In this document: positions 6,602 through 15,691 of the stretch, in pieces
Layout: the number at the start of each line of letters is the position of its first letter
Numbering within the stretch: the stretch's first letter is position 1
NCBI GenBank assembly: GCA_024644125.1
Contig: JAHELQ010000034.1
Span: 1-19,771 of the forward strand
Source of the DNA: Candidatus Aminicenantota bacterium
GTDB lineage: Bacteria; Acidobacteriota; Aminicenantia; UBA2199
Direction of reading: 5' to 3'
DNA length: 19,771 nt
Program-made: the position numbers and the translations under genes
Notes under the pieces: model-generated
The model's database searches: none
Told to the model about the DNA's origin: nothing
Seen by the model: only the letters and a program-made list of their open reading frames with translations

Positions 6602-7645
6602 TTATTGCCCATTCACCAACCTGGTGAGTTCTTCCATCAATCGCAAGACTGTCACCGCGTCTTCCGGCATCAAAAATCCCAGGCCGCAGGAAGGGGTGAT
6701 AATCATTTGCTTCCGGGTTTTTGACTCGTCGATTCCTTTGCGGGAGAATTCGCCAATCAGCGATTCCATTTTCCGCAGTAAACCATCGGGCGTTTCCCGG
6801 TGAATTGTCTCCTTCTCGGCGGTGGGAACGATTCCCCAGGCCAACATCCCGCCCCGTTCCAGGAAGCTGTCAATCTCTTTGGGGTACAGGGCCAGGCGCT
6901 CTCCGTAGAAGTAGGCGTCGAACGAGATGAAGTCGATGTCGGTGCGGGCCAACAAGCCCCAATCCATATTGCCGCAGCAATGAACGCCGGCCATGGCTTC
7001 AACGGTGTGAAGTTCCCCGGCCACCTCGTTGAGGTGGGTGATCACGTCTTCATCCTTGACGCTCAAGTAGGCGGCTGTTCCTAACGCCGAGAGTATGGGC
7101 TCGTCCATGCAAATGATGACTTTATCGGCGTGGGCCTGGAGTTTCTGCGCCAACCATTTGGCTTTGCCGGCGATACCTTTGACCACGATGTCGCGGTATT
7201 GCGGGTCGAACCAGACTGCTTTGCCGTCCTGGTCGTTGAGTCCCAGTCCGAAAGTGAAGGGCCCGGTAACCTGTGCTTTGGCAGCCGGGACCCTTACTTG
7301 TGATTTATTTAGCGAGTCCAGAAATGAAGGGAGACCGGCGCCGAAATCTTGTGAAATTGCAAAGGAAGCAATATCGCCGGTGAGGAATTGTTCATAAAAC
7401 ATCGCCATGAGATTGAGCAACTCCTCATCTCTCTGGACCCAGATTTTTTTCTCGTTTTCATCGATGGTGATTCCGGGAAAGTTTTCACTGTATTGCGATA
7501 CCATGCTCTCTTTGAACGATCGCTTCGGCAATTGCGGCCAGGTGGGAATGGTGGGCGGGCGCTCCGCCAGCGCGGCCATCGCCTCTTCTGGCGTTTGATA
7601 GGGCATACTGCCCACCATCATGCTCTGAATCGGGGTATCGTTCAT
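6602..7645 (-). CDS. MetE-core (cobalamin-independent-type) methyltransferase, probable folate-independent methionine synthase
   Basis: This 347-residue protein matches only the catalytic C-terminal half of MetE, as in the 'core-MetE' enzymes. The zinc site is recognisable: His222 and Cys224 (HCC of VHCCGN) correspond to the His-x-Cys pair of MetE, and Cys320 (PSCGLG) to its last ligand. DEP at 181-183 matches the MetE substrate motif. The third ligand, Glu in MetE, appears to be Asp near residue 243, an uncertain alignment. Such core enzymes methylate homocysteine using methyl-corrinoid donors rather than methyl-folate. Work on the Dehalococcoides protein and its relatives (family MesB) points to the corrinoid iron-sulfur protein as donor. 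Here the ATG overlaps the acsD stop in an ATGA, so it is co-translated with that protein's small subunit. A different methyl acceptor cannot be excluded. Confidence 0.8.
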   Translation of the reverse strand: MNDTPIQSMMVGSMPYQTPEEAMAALAERPPTIPTWPQLPKRSFKESMVSQYSENFPGITIDENEKKIWVQRDEELLNLMAMFYEQFLTGDIASFAISQDFGAGLPSFLDSLNKSQVRVPAAKAQVTGPFTFGLGLNDQDGKAVWFDPQYRDIVVKGIAGKAKWLAQKLQAHADKVIICMDEPILSALGTAAYLSVKDEDVITHLNEVAGELHTVEAMAGVHCCGNMDWGLLARTDIDFISFDAYFYGERLALYPKEIDSFLERGGMLAWGIVPTAEKETIHRETPDGLLRKMESLIGEFSRKGIDESKTRKQMIITPSCGLGFLMPEDAVTVLRLMEELTRLVNGQ

Positions 7646-8622
7646 TTCGAGCCTCCGCCGGTGGTGATGTTGAAGGTGTCGATGAGAGTGCGGGTGGAAT
7701 CGATGGCTGTCGGGTGAGCCAATACCACGATGTCTGCTCCGGCCTGGATGTAACTGCCGGCGCACACCGCTTCCCACATCGGTCCCCGTTTGGCGACATT
7801 GCCGGTATTCGGCAATAGCTCTTCATTCGTTATGGCCTCTTTGACATTGTAGACCTCGGCCGCTACATTGCAAATCTGCGGAGTGGCCATCAGCGGATCT
7901 CCTTTGAGGCCGGTAATGCGCGCCCGTTCAAGGATGGTATATACATAATCCAGCCCGTAACCCAGGGCCGCCGTGATCTGGTACATCACCACGTTATCGA
8001 GGCGAAAGCCGGAATCCTGCAGCAGGATGTTCACCTGCTTGCCGATGTTGATATCCACCGGAGCCTCGGATATGATTTTATGTTTGTCCGCCTGGCAAAT
8101 GGCCACAACGGTTTTATAATTCGTCTCGCGCGCGGTGCCGATGAGGCAATTCTCGCCTCTGGCGGCGCTAGAACATTCGGGCAAAATGAGGTTGTCCTTG
8201 TTATCGTCGCCGCAACCCCAGACAATGAGGGGCACTTTCACGGCGTTGAGGACCTCCTCCACCACGCGGGCGCATGCCTCGGGGGAGGCGTTTCCATTGT
8301 TGGGATCGGCGCCGGGGAATTGGAGGTGGATCAGGTCAACTCCATGGCGTTCCACCAATTTTTGTGCCCATTCGGCGGGTGATTGGATCTCGGGGCCGAT
8401 GGCGGTTTTGAGGAATTCAGGCCAATCAGGTACAATGTCCGCCACGAAGCCGGCGATCACCGGTTTGTGGGGGATTTCCCCTTCGAAGGTGAGAGAGGGG
8501 AGAGTGGTTTGTCCGCCGATGGTGACGGTGGCGCCGCGGGTGCCTCCGTGTTCAGGCAAGGCTCCGATGGTCACTTCGTTGATTTTACCGATCCATTTTT
8601 CGTTAATATCCGGTAGTTGCAT
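7642..8622 (-). CDS. acsD: Corrinoid iron-sulfur protein, small subunit (AcsD/CdhD)
   Basis: This is the 326-residue TIM-barrel small subunit of the corrinoid iron-sulfur protein (CoFeSP). It pairs with AcsC to carry the methyl group from methyl-tetrahydrofolate to acetyl-CoA synthase. The sequence shows typical family blocks such as GGTRGATVTIGG, DLIHLQFPGADPNN and a conserved C-terminal region with ADIVVLAHPTA. ATG 8622 is preferred because AGGAGG lies five bases upstream; the in-frame GTG at 8628 directly abuts that site. Its start overlaps the end of the preceding cooC-like gene by 20 bases, and its stop overlaps the MetE-core start by 4 bases. acsC lies two genes upstream, so the two CoFeSP subunits are separated by the maturation genes acsV and cooC. 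Confidence 0.93.
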   Translation of the reverse strand: MQLPDINEKWIGKINEVTIGALPEHGGTRGATVTIGGQTTLPSLTFEGEIPHKPVIAGFVADIVPDWPEFLKTAIGPEIQSPAEWAQKLVERHGVDLIHLQFPGADPNNGNASPEACARVVEEVLNAVKVPLIVWGCGDDNKDNLILPECSSAARGENCLIGTARETNYKTVVAICQADKHKIISEAPVDINIGKQVNILLQDSGFRLDNVVMYQITAALGYGLDYVYTILERARITGLKGDPLMATPQICNVAAEVYNVKEAITNEELLPNTGNVAKRGPMWEAVCAGSYIQAGADIVVLAHPTAIDSTRTLIDTFNITTGGGSK

Positions 8623-9379
8623 AGACACCTCCTGGTTTGAATAATATTTCGTCGATGATATGTTTAGCGCGGGAACCGGCTAGATTTTTCAGGGGTTCCC
8701 CATTGAGTATTTTCCCGGCCACTAGTTCGTCGTAAGGGATATTCCCCAGGTATTCGAAGGCGAGGGAACCGAGCTTCGACTCGAGGACTTTTTTGTGTTC
8801 CGGGGGCACCATATTGGTGACATAGAATTTATGTTCGATTTGATTCTTCAATGTTCCGGTGATGGCTTCGATCTTTTGGGCTGTCTTGATGGAATTGGGG
8901 TTGTGGTTCACTACCACCAGCAGTGCGTCCAGGTTGGCGGCGGTGCGGCGGCTGATGTGTTCGAGACCCGCTTCGTTGTCCATCACTACCCAGGAATAGG
9001 AGGGGGTGAGATCCTGGTAGAATTTGCGGATCAAGTTGTTCAAATAGCAATAGCAACCCGGACCTTCTCCCCGCCCCATGGTAATGAGGTCGAATCCTAC
9101 GGATTCTTCGATGATCTGGTGCAGGCCCGCTTCCACATAGTGCGCTTTGGACATGCCCGCAGGAAGGTCTTTTAGTTCCCGAATCACATCTTCCCGCAAA
9201 TCGCCGACAGCGCATGCCACATTCACACCTAACAGGGCGCCGAGGTTGGCGTCCGGATCCGCGTCGATGGCGAGGATGGGACCTTCGCCCCGCTCGATAA
9301 GGCAGTCGATGATTAAAGCCGCCAGGGTGGATTTCCCTGTTCCGCCTTTACCGGCCACGGCGATGGCTTTGGTGCTCAT
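8603..9379 (-). CDS. cooC: CooC/AcsF-type nickel-insertion ATPase (acs-proximal copy)
   Basis: This 258-residue MinD/ParA-like P-loop ATPase is of the type that helps load nickel into CODH or ACS. The deviant Walker A GKGGTGKS is at 10-17, DADPDANLG follows at 39-47, and Cys109-Tyr-Cys111 matches the CxC pair that binds metal at the CooC dimer interface. Its position between acsV and acsD, away from cooS, suggests the AcsF role (maturation of the ACS A-cluster), but this is inferred from context. The start ATG 9379 overlaps the acsV stop in an ATGA. A second, divergent copy heads the operon at 18139-18909. Confidence 0.9.
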   Translation of the reverse strand: MSTKAIAVAGKGGTGKSTLAALIIDCLIERGEGPILAIDADPDANLGALLGVNVACAVGDLREDVIRELKDLPAGMSKAHYVEAGLHQIIEESVGFDLITMGRGEGPGCYCYLNNLIRKFYQDLTPSYSWVVMDNEAGLEHISRRTAANLDALLVVVNHNPNSIKTAQKIEAITGTLKNQIEHKFYVTNMVPPEHKKVLESKLGSLAFEYLGNIPYDELVAGKILNGEPLKNLAGSRAKHIIDEILFKPGGVYATTGY

Positions 9380-11244
9380 AATTTCCTCTGTGTATTGTTT
9401 CCGTTCATGTGAAACTCCGCGATGTCCGTGTGGGGCAAAAACAATGCTTTTCTGAATTCTTCCACATAATCCTCCGCTCCCATCAAATCATAGTATGTGG
9501 TGTTGCGGGCGATACCGTGAAGCTGAAGATAAGTCTCCCGGTGGAGGGCTGCTCTACGGGCGCCGGCCAATGAGGTGTTGCCGGCGAATTCAAAGGTCTC
9601 TGAAGGGAGATCCGGCAAGAGGCCGATGGAGATTGCCCTCTGAATGTCGATATAATTGCCGAAAGTTCCGGCGATGACGAAGCGGTGGATGCTGGAAAAA
9701 TCCAGAGCCAACCGCTTGAGCAATAGCTTCATGGCTGCGTATAACGCGGCTTTGGCGTTGATGATGTTTTCGATGTCCGCTTCGGTGACGGCAATCTCTA
9801 TTCCGGTACCCGACCGGCTGGCGGGAACCAGTATATGTTTGTGTTTGCCGGTTTCGGTGAATAAGCCGGCACGATCGATGATGCCGGTTTCCAACAATGC
9901 GCTTACAAGGTCGATGATACCTGAGCCGCAGATGCCCTTCGGCAGTTTGTCGCCGATGGTTTTAAGTCTCAATGTCCCGTTGCGGACTTCCACCCGCTCG
10001 ATGGCTCCTGCGGTGGCCCGCATGCCGCATTCGACACCGGCTCCTTCAAGAGCTGGACCTGCGGAGGCCGAACACGCCATCAACCAATCGCGGTTCCCGA
10101 TGACGATTTCGCCATTGGTGCCAATGTCCATCAAGAGGGAGATCTCGTTGCCGGTATGAAGGCCGGTCTCTATGATGCCTGCGGTGATATCTCCGCCCAC
10201 CCAACTACCGATTCCCGGTACACAATAGAGCATCCCCTTTGGGCTTATGTCGATTCCCACATCCTTTGCCGCCACCGCCGAAGGCTGCGTAGTCACGGCG
10301 ATATAAGGCGAGCGCCGGATGTTGGCGGCGTCAAGGCCCAGCAACAAATGGCACATTACGGTATTGCCCGAGCAGACAATGGCTTGAACCTGGTCTTTTT
10401 TCGTTCCGGCGGTCTGGCACATCGCTGAGATCGCTGAGTTCAGATCGTTCGCGACGGCTTGCTGAAGTTTTGCCGCTCCTTGTTTTTCCGCTGCCATGAT
10501 ACGGGAGGTGACATCGCAGCCGAAGACCGATTGAGAGTTCATCAAACTGGAGGAGGCGAGAATGTCGCCGCTGCGGCTGTCCAGTAATTGGGCGGCTATG
10601 GACGTTGTGCCGATATCGGCGGCGACCATGGTTTGGCTGCCGCATGCATCTCCCCCTTCGACGCGCAGGATTTTAGCCCCGTCGCGGTCGGTAGCGATCG
10701 TCGCTGTGACTGACCAATCGTTTTCCCGCAAAAGACGGGGGAGATTCTTCAATGTCGCGAGGTCCATCGCCGGAGTTTCCACGCACATTTGTTCGACGAT
10801 GCCGTCCAGCAACCGTTGCTGGTCTGCCTGGTTGTTTGCCAGGTCTGGGGCGGCGAGGGGCAGGAAGATTTTTTGCGTCAGAGGATTGGGTGGGTCTACC
10901 GCTTGCGTCTTTGAGGCAGGATGAGTAGGGATATGGGTTTCCAATCCGTTTCCGTCAAAGAATTGTTCGGGCGCCTCGACGGTGAGAGGGGACTCCACAG
11001 TGCAGAGGCAGGCGAGGACGAAGCCTTGCGAAACCTCTTCGGGAGTGAGGGTGCTCCGGTTTTTGCCGTTGACCTGTCCCTCGATTATTTTCAGTTTGCA
11101 TCGCTTGCAACTTCCGGTTCCGCCGCATAATTGGCCGAATGTGATCCCCGCCTGTGACGCGGCGTCCAGCAGATTGGTGCCTTCTGGCACCTCCACTGCG
11201 CGCTCTAGCTGGGGGAAACGAACAATATGAACGGATTCTGCCAT
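9376..11244 (-). CDS. acsV: Reductive activator of the corrinoid iron-sulfur protein (RACo/AcsV)
   Basis: The CoFeSP cobalt is occasionally oxidised to inactive Co(II). This 622-residue enzyme uses ATP to drive its re-reduction to Co(I). The N-terminal 2Fe-2S ferredoxin domain has ligands Cys40, Cys46, Cys49 and Cys79. A linker and middle domain follow. The large C-terminal part (from about 205) is an ASKHA-type ATPase with phosphate loops DIGTT (210-214) and DIGTNGE (373-379) and a GNT motif near 293-295. The domain order and length fit characterised RACo proteins. The ATG at 11244 lies one base after the acsC stop, preceded by AGGA inside acsC. Its neighbours acsC and acsD encode the substrate protein, which supports the role. 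Confidence 0.92.
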   Translation of the reverse strand: MAESVHIVRFPQLERAVEVPEGTNLLDAASQAGITFGQLCGGTGSCKRCKLKIIEGQVNGKNRSTLTPEEVSQGFVLACLCTVESPLTVEAPEQFFDGNGLETHIPTHPASKTQAVDPPNPLTQKIFLPLAAPDLANNQADQQRLLDGIVEQMCVETPAMDLATLKNLPRLLRENDWSVTATIATDRDGAKILRVEGGDACGSQTMVAADIGTTSIAAQLLDSRSGDILASSSLMNSQSVFGCDVTSRIMAAEKQGAAKLQQAVANDLNSAISAMCQTAGTKKDQVQAIVCSGNTVMCHLLLGLDAANIRRSPYIAVTTQPSAVAAKDVGIDISPKGMLYCVPGIGSWVGGDITAGIIETGLHTGNEISLLMDIGTNGEIVIGNRDWLMACSASAGPALEGAGVECGMRATAGAIERVEVRNGTLRLKTIGDKLPKGICGSGIIDLVSALLETGIIDRAGLFTETGKHKHILVPASRSGTGIEIAVTEADIENIINAKAALYAAMKLLLKRLALDFSSIHRFVIAGTFGNYIDIQRAISIGLLPDLPSETFEFAGNTSLAGARRAALHRETYLQLHGIARNTTYYDLMGAEDYVEEFRKALFLPHTDIAEFHMNGNNTQRKL

Positions 11245-11245
11245 G

Positions 11246-12589
11246 TTAATCCTGAGACGACCAGTTTTGGCTCAAGAAGGCCGGGATTTCGCGCGCGGTT
11301 TTGGGGCCGATGATGACCTCTTTCCAGACGGAGATATCTTCCAGTTCAGCTCTATACACCGGCAAGAGGCCTGGGATAATGAGCTTGCGGTGATCGACTT
11401 TATCAGCGACTCCCAGGTTGTCCAGGGTTTTGACCACTTTTTCCACCGAGATCTTGTCGCCGGCATAGGCGTTGAGCACCCCCATCCCTTCCGTCTCAAC
11501 GACGCAGAGATAAGATGGGATTTTGCTCCGTTCCACTTCGCCCGCCACACAGAAATAGGTGAGGGCGAAGTTAGTGGTGAAGAGCACCGGCGAGTTCCGG
11601 TTCACATTACCGATTTCGTAGAGTTTCGGCTCGACCGTGTTGGGGACTTGCGGGTCTGTGAAGATATCCTGGATGGCGGTGAGGACAGGGAACAATTGCC
11701 AGGTTTCGGCATGGTCGATCATCACGATGTCGCCGTATTTGACCGCGAAGGACGCTGCTAGAACCGCTTCATTTTCCAGCGAAGGAGCGTTGATTTCCAC
11801 CATGGCTGGATAGCCCAGGGGGCGGAAGTGTTTTTGTAGCGCCGCCCGCCGCGCTTTGGTCATTAGTTGCAGCGTTTTCGCCGGTTCTTTGGCTTCGAAC
11901 GCCAGCACCATTTCATCGACGCCTTTGTCTTTGGCTTTTTGGGTGAGATCCGCCATTTCCTCGAGTGTGGCGCCGCCGATGGCTAGCGGTAGTTTTGATG
12001 TGGCCGCCAATTGGGAGAACGCGTCGATATTGGCGGAAGTGGCTTTGAAGATCAGGGGACGCAGTGCCCGGTGAACTTCAACGCAGGCTGCCATCGCGAC
12101 GGGATCTTCTCCCACCAGGATGATGGGGATCGAGCATTTCTCGGCCAGAATCCTCACCCGCTCAACCGGGTCCTGTATATGATCTATTTCAATGGCGTAA
12201 AAATCGACCTTTAACTCCGCCCCCACCCGGTCAAATTTGCACCGGCCGACGGCCTCAACTTTGGCAACGGCGTCCGCATTGGATAATGCCGCCGGTATCC
12301 GGACCGCCAGTGCCGCATGGTGGTGGAATTTTTCTTCGTGACGGAACATGACGGTTTCCTGTCCCAGTTTGAGTTGTCCGTCGCCATTGCCGATAACGAC
12401 TAATTTCATTGGCGGGGCCGAAGCGTCCGCCAGTCCGTTTTTGGCTTCGTCCGTCACATCCGGGCAATCGGTCAATGCTTTTTGTTTTGCCGCCACTTGC
12501 ATAGCAAAGGCCATACATGTGGGGAAACCGCATTTTTTGCAATTTGTCCTGGGTAGTTGTTTGTAAATGTCAAGCGCAGTCAATGCCAC
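11246..12589 (-). CDS. acsC: Corrinoid iron-sulfur protein, large subunit (AcsC/CdhE)
   Basis: This 447-residue large subunit of CoFeSP binds the corrinoid and one low-potential 4Fe-4S cluster. The N-terminal cluster motif is Cys17, Cys20, Cys25 and Cys42. A TIM-barrel middle domain and a C-terminal cobamide-binding domain follow. Together with AcsD it accepts a methyl group from methyl-tetrahydrofolate and passes it to the A-cluster of AcsB. Translation starts at GTG 12589: GGAGGT lies five bases upstream, and the frame gives the expected MALTALDIYKQLP start. It follows acsB by 18 bases. Confidence 0.94.
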   Translation of the reverse strand: MALTALDIYKQLPRTNCKKCGFPTCMAFAMQVAAKQKALTDCPDVTDEAKNGLADASAPPMKLVVIGNGDGQLKLGQETVMFRHEEKFHHHAALAVRIPAALSNADAVAKVEAVGRCKFDRVGAELKVDFYAIEIDHIQDPVERVRILAEKCSIPIILVGEDPVAMAACVEVHRALRPLIFKATSANIDAFSQLAATSKLPLAIGGATLEEMADLTQKAKDKGVDEMVLAFEAKEPAKTLQLMTKARRAALQKHFRPLGYPAMVEINAPSLENEAVLAASFAVKYGDIVMIDHAETWQLFPVLTAIQDIFTDPQVPNTVEPKLYEIGNVNRNSPVLFTTNFALTYFCVAGEVERSKIPSYLCVVETEGMGVLNAYAGDKISVEKVVKTLDNLGVADKVDHRKLIIPGLLPVYRAELEDISVWKEVIIGPKTAREIPAFLSQNWSSQD

Positions 12590-12607
12590 AGCTTACCTCC
12601 CTATTCA

Positions 12608-14824
12608 TTAAAATAATGACTCCATTGTCAATGCCGGATGTTCGTTCTCGGCCAGGTAGGTCATCAACGTCTCGATATCTTCCGCATCCTCTTCGGTGGC
12701 GATCTTCGCCATTAGGTCAGGTTCACCCATGTCCCGCAGTCTCGCTTCCAGGCGGTCCGCGATCTCCTCTTTCAAGTGTTTGGGCATCCAGACGATGCGC
12801 TTTTGCCCGCCGTCGGCGGAGATGAATTTCGGACTGCTGAGATAGAGCTTCCCGATTCCGATGAATCCGGGAGTTTGCGCTCCACCGCCCACCTGGCTCG
12901 CCAGAGTGGAGAATTTGACGCCGATGGGAGTCATGCCGAGGTGGTCTCGGTCCACAACCATCACGCCGTTTACCTCCGGCACCATGGTGACGATGCATTC
13001 GAAACATCCGCAGGAGGTCATTGGATCCTCCATCAGCGAATAGGCGTTGAAGACCTTTAGATAGCCGCTAGATTTTAATTCCACATAATTGTTGATGTTT
13101 TGCCATTGACCCTTGACCGGATCCAGACATAGGCCTTTGGCTACCGGCTCGTTGGGGCCGTGTTTATCGATTCTGTAAGACGCTTTGCAATCCAACCAGG
13201 TGTAGGCGCCGCACAAACCGAGACGCTGCGGGGTTACGATGCAGACGTGATTCGGCGCGTAGGATTGGCACAAGGTGCAAGAGTAGAATTCATCGACATC
13301 TTCATCGGTCATGCCGCCGATTTTGTCGTCCCGCTGGCGGTACACGTCGCGGGCGACCTGGATCAGTTCCGCCGTATGCTTTGATTCTGTGTAGAGTTTC
13401 ACCTGCACCCGGTCCACGATTTTGGAGAAGTCGTCGTGGATTTTAGCGATGAGAATCTCGCCGAAGTCTTTTATTTTAAAGCCCTTCGAATGGGCCTCTT
13501 TGCTAATTCGCACCCAGATGATGGCCCGCTGCCCCATATGGAATATGCCGTTGGCACAGGAGATGTATTCGTGGATCCGGCGCTCCAGAACCGACTCGAA
13601 GTCCTCCTGGAATTCGCGGCCCGCCACCTCTACCATAATGGCCAGAGGGTAGGCTTCACCTTCGGTCATGTCGTCGATCTCCGGGCCGATGACCTCGATT
13701 TTGCCGTCTTCCACTTCATCTATGGGTTTCATGCGCAGGAGCTCGAAGCCGTCAGTGTATTTGCCGCCGAATTGCACATACATATCCTCTTTGCGCACCC
13801 GTTCGCCTTCGAATCCCGCTCCGAACGGGACCGGAATGGGGATCTTCTCCACTTTGATGGTCAATCCTCTCAGCTCGATGGCGCGATTGATGATCTCGTC
13901 CATCGCGATGCCGGAGATGACATGTTCGTATGTGCAAATACCGGTGGGTTTGATTTCCGGGATGGCGGAATCGGCAATCACCGGGAAACCGAAATTAATG
14001 GCTCCGGCCGCAGTGGCGTATTTTTCGTCGCTGATCAATTGACCGCCATCAACCTCAGGGTCTGTCCCCAATGCCATTACAAACGCGTACACTCGTTCTT
14101 TGTTGTAATCGAGGATTTTTCGCGCAGCCTTGTAATTGCCCGGCTCGATACCGCCGAAGGTCATGGCGGAGCGGGCGGCGAAATTGAGCGCGTGAACGGC
14201 GGAGGTGATCTCTTTGCCGTAGGGTACCAGGAACGTGTCCCAGTTCATCTCGATGCCGGCTTCGTGAAGTTGCTCGGCGATCGACACGCCGCCGGAGTTT
14301 CCCGCCATGAAGACCAGGATGTTACGTTCTTGTAAACCTCGTACCAGTTTTACCGCTTCCTCTTTATTGGGTGCGCAACCAGCGATGGCTGCGAATCCCG
14401 GCATGCGGCCGTCCACCAATTTGATCCCCTGCATCCGCAAGATATTGTCGCCGGTGAAACCGAGCCAGATATGTTCTGCGGGATCGGGGCCGGTGACATA
14501 TTTGAGAGACTCGATGATTTCTTCGGCCAACAGCGCGGCCACGCCGGAATCCAGCGTGTCTCCCAGATAAGGCAGCCAGAGGTTTTGAGAAGGGATCGCT
14601 CCCAACAATTTTTTCGCCTCTCGCAAAGATTCTTCCAGGTCCCCCAATCGTTCGACTTTTTGCCCCAAAAACAGGAGCATAATCGGTAGGTAATAGGCGG
14701 TATTGGGATAGGCCACCGGATGGTCCTTACCTTTCAGATTGATGGCTTCATTCAACGCCGCTTCGGCCCGGGCCACCAGGCTATGGGCGCCGCGGATAGC
14801 TGCAGTTGCGATGATCTTGGACAT
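12608..14824 (-). CDS. acsB: Acetyl-CoA synthase (ACS, bacterial AcsB)
   Basis: ACS joins CO, a methyl group and coenzyme A to form acetyl-CoA at a Ni-Ni-4Fe-4S A-cluster. All six A-cluster cysteines are present: Cys516, Cys519, Cys528, Cys538 and the Cys605-Gly-Cys607 pair that holds the distal nickel. Each lies exactly 10 residues after its counterpart in the Moorella enzyme (506, 509, 518, 528, 595, 597). At 738 residues the protein has the N-terminal domain that docks on CODH and forms the CO tunnel, which the shorter archaeal CdhC lacks. ATG 14824 has AGGAG seven bases upstream. The gene sits four bases after the NuoG-like Fe-S gene, which places electron transfer, CODH and ACS in one transcript. 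Confidence 0.97.
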   Translation of the reverse strand: MSKIIATAAIRGAHSLVARAEAALNEAINLKGKDHPVAYPNTAYYLPIMLLFLGQKVERLGDLEESLREAKKLLGAIPSQNLWLPYLGDTLDSGVAALLAEEIIESLKYVTGPDPAEHIWLGFTGDNILRMQGIKLVDGRMPGFAAIAGCAPNKEEAVKLVRGLQERNILVFMAGNSGGVSIAEQLHEAGIEMNWDTFLVPYGKEITSAVHALNFAARSAMTFGGIEPGNYKAARKILDYNKERVYAFVMALGTDPEVDGGQLISDEKYATAAGAINFGFPVIADSAIPEIKPTGICTYEHVISGIAMDEIINRAIELRGLTIKVEKIPIPVPFGAGFEGERVRKEDMYVQFGGKYTDGFELLRMKPIDEVEDGKIEVIGPEIDDMTEGEAYPLAIMVEVAGREFQEDFESVLERRIHEYISCANGIFHMGQRAIIWVRISKEAHSKGFKIKDFGEILIAKIHDDFSKIVDRVQVKLYTESKHTAELIQVARDVYRQRDDKIGGMTDEDVDEFYSCTLCQSYAPNHVCIVTPQRLGLCGAYTWLDCKASYRIDKHGPNEPVAKGLCLDPVKGQWQNINNYVELKSSGYLKVFNAYSLMEDPMTSCGCFECIVTMVPEVNGVMVVDRDHLGMTPIGVKFSTLASQVGGGAQTPGFIGIGKLYLSSPKFISADGGQKRIVWMPKHLKEEIADRLEARLRDMGEPDLMAKIATEEDAEDIETLMTYLAENEHPALTMESLF

Positions 14825-14828
14825 GATC

Positions 14829-15680
14829 TCACTCCTTTTCTCTAAATCGGATGCCGATGGGTTCCAACAGGAGTTTTCTCCTGCAGGCGGGACACCGGTC
14901 CAGTATATCTTCGTTTATTGCTATTTTTTGTTCCACTTCGTTCATGAGGGGGACAGGCGCGAAAGGAACTCCGCACTGGACGCAGTGAACTTGCGGAATC
15001 TCGGTCTCCCATTTGGGGATGTCGAGGCCTTCGGAAGAGAGTTTCACCTCGATCGCCCCGGTTGGGCAGACATGTACGCACGCCAAACAGCCGCGGCACA
15101 ATTGGTCGGCATTGCCCAACGGCGATACTACCCGCTTATGTATACCGCGCCCGGAGAAACCGATAACCGGTTCGCCCCAGGCGGCCCGGCACGCGGCGAC
15201 GCACAAACCGCAAAGGATGCAATCGTTCGTTTCCCGTTCCGGTGAAATAAAACGTTGGGTATCGCAACCATATTCGGCGGCCAGACGTTGCAATACGTCT
15301 GATTTCGGCGCTCTGGTCGCCAGTAGCTCGATGATGAATTTGCGTTGCCTGCGGGTTTTGGGGGAATCAGTGAGGATAACGAGGTTTTCTTCCACAGGAT
15401 AGATACATGCGGGCGCCATCCAATTGGCGGTTTTTCCCCGTTTCACAATGCTCATCTCACAGATGCACAACCGGCATGAGGCGCCGGGGGGCAATGCTTC
15501 GTGGTGGCAGAGGGTGGGGATGTCGATGTCGCATTCGTGCGCCGCTTCCAACACAGAGATCCCAAAAGGGACATACAGGGCGGCGCCGTTCATTGTGATA
15601 CGGACACGGCTGGCCGCCCCTGTGGGATGACTGTCGATGCATTTGCCGCATAATGATGTATCTTGATCTTTTTTATTCAC
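14829..15680 (-). CDS. NuoG-like 2Fe-2S / 2x4Fe-4S iron-sulfur protein
   Basis: This is an electron-transfer protein of about 283 residues. With a GTG 15680 start, a 2Fe-2S domain of the NuoG/hydrogenase type covers residues 25-100 (Cys58, Cys69, Cys72, Cys92). A bacterial ferredoxin-like part has two 4Fe-4S motifs (Cys154/157/160/164 and 195/198/201/205). The His-Cys3 cluster motif found in NuoG between these is not recognisable. Unusual extras are an N-terminal CxxC (11/14) and a C-terminal pair of CxxC (233/236 and 263/266) that could form a zinc ribbon or rubredoxin-like site. A TTG at 15695 would overlap the upstream stop but has no ribosome site, whereas GAGG precedes GTG 15680. It probably passes electrons between CODH or its ferredoxin and another redox complex; the partner is unknown. 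Confidence 0.75.
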   Translation of the reverse strand: MNKKDQDTSLCGKCIDSHPTGAASRVRITMNGAALYVPFGISVLEAAHECDIDIPTLCHHEALPPGASCRLCICEMSIVKRGKTANWMAPACIYPVEENLVILTDSPKTRRQRKFIIELLATRAPKSDVLQRLAAEYGCDTQRFISPERETNDCILCGLCVAACRAAWGEPVIGFSGRGIHKRVVSPLGNADQLCRGCLACVHVCPTGAIEVKLSSEGLDIPKWETEIPQVHCVQCGVPFAPVPLMNEVEQKIAINEDILDRCPACRRKLLLEPIGIRFREKE

Positions 15681-15691
15681 GCAGCATATCC

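Noticed and set aside
6602..7645. Assignment of the last operon gene as uroporphyrinogen decarboxylase or AcsE
   Set aside because: The fold family is shared with UroD-type methyltransferases, but the HxC and PSCGLG zinc motifs and DEP motif fit MetE better, and AcsE is a different pterin-binding family without this zinc site.
13436..14335. Open frame of about 299 codons on the plus strand opposite acsB
   Set aside because: It is antisense to acsB, has a biased His/Asp/Phe-rich composition, no ribosome site and no recognisable family.
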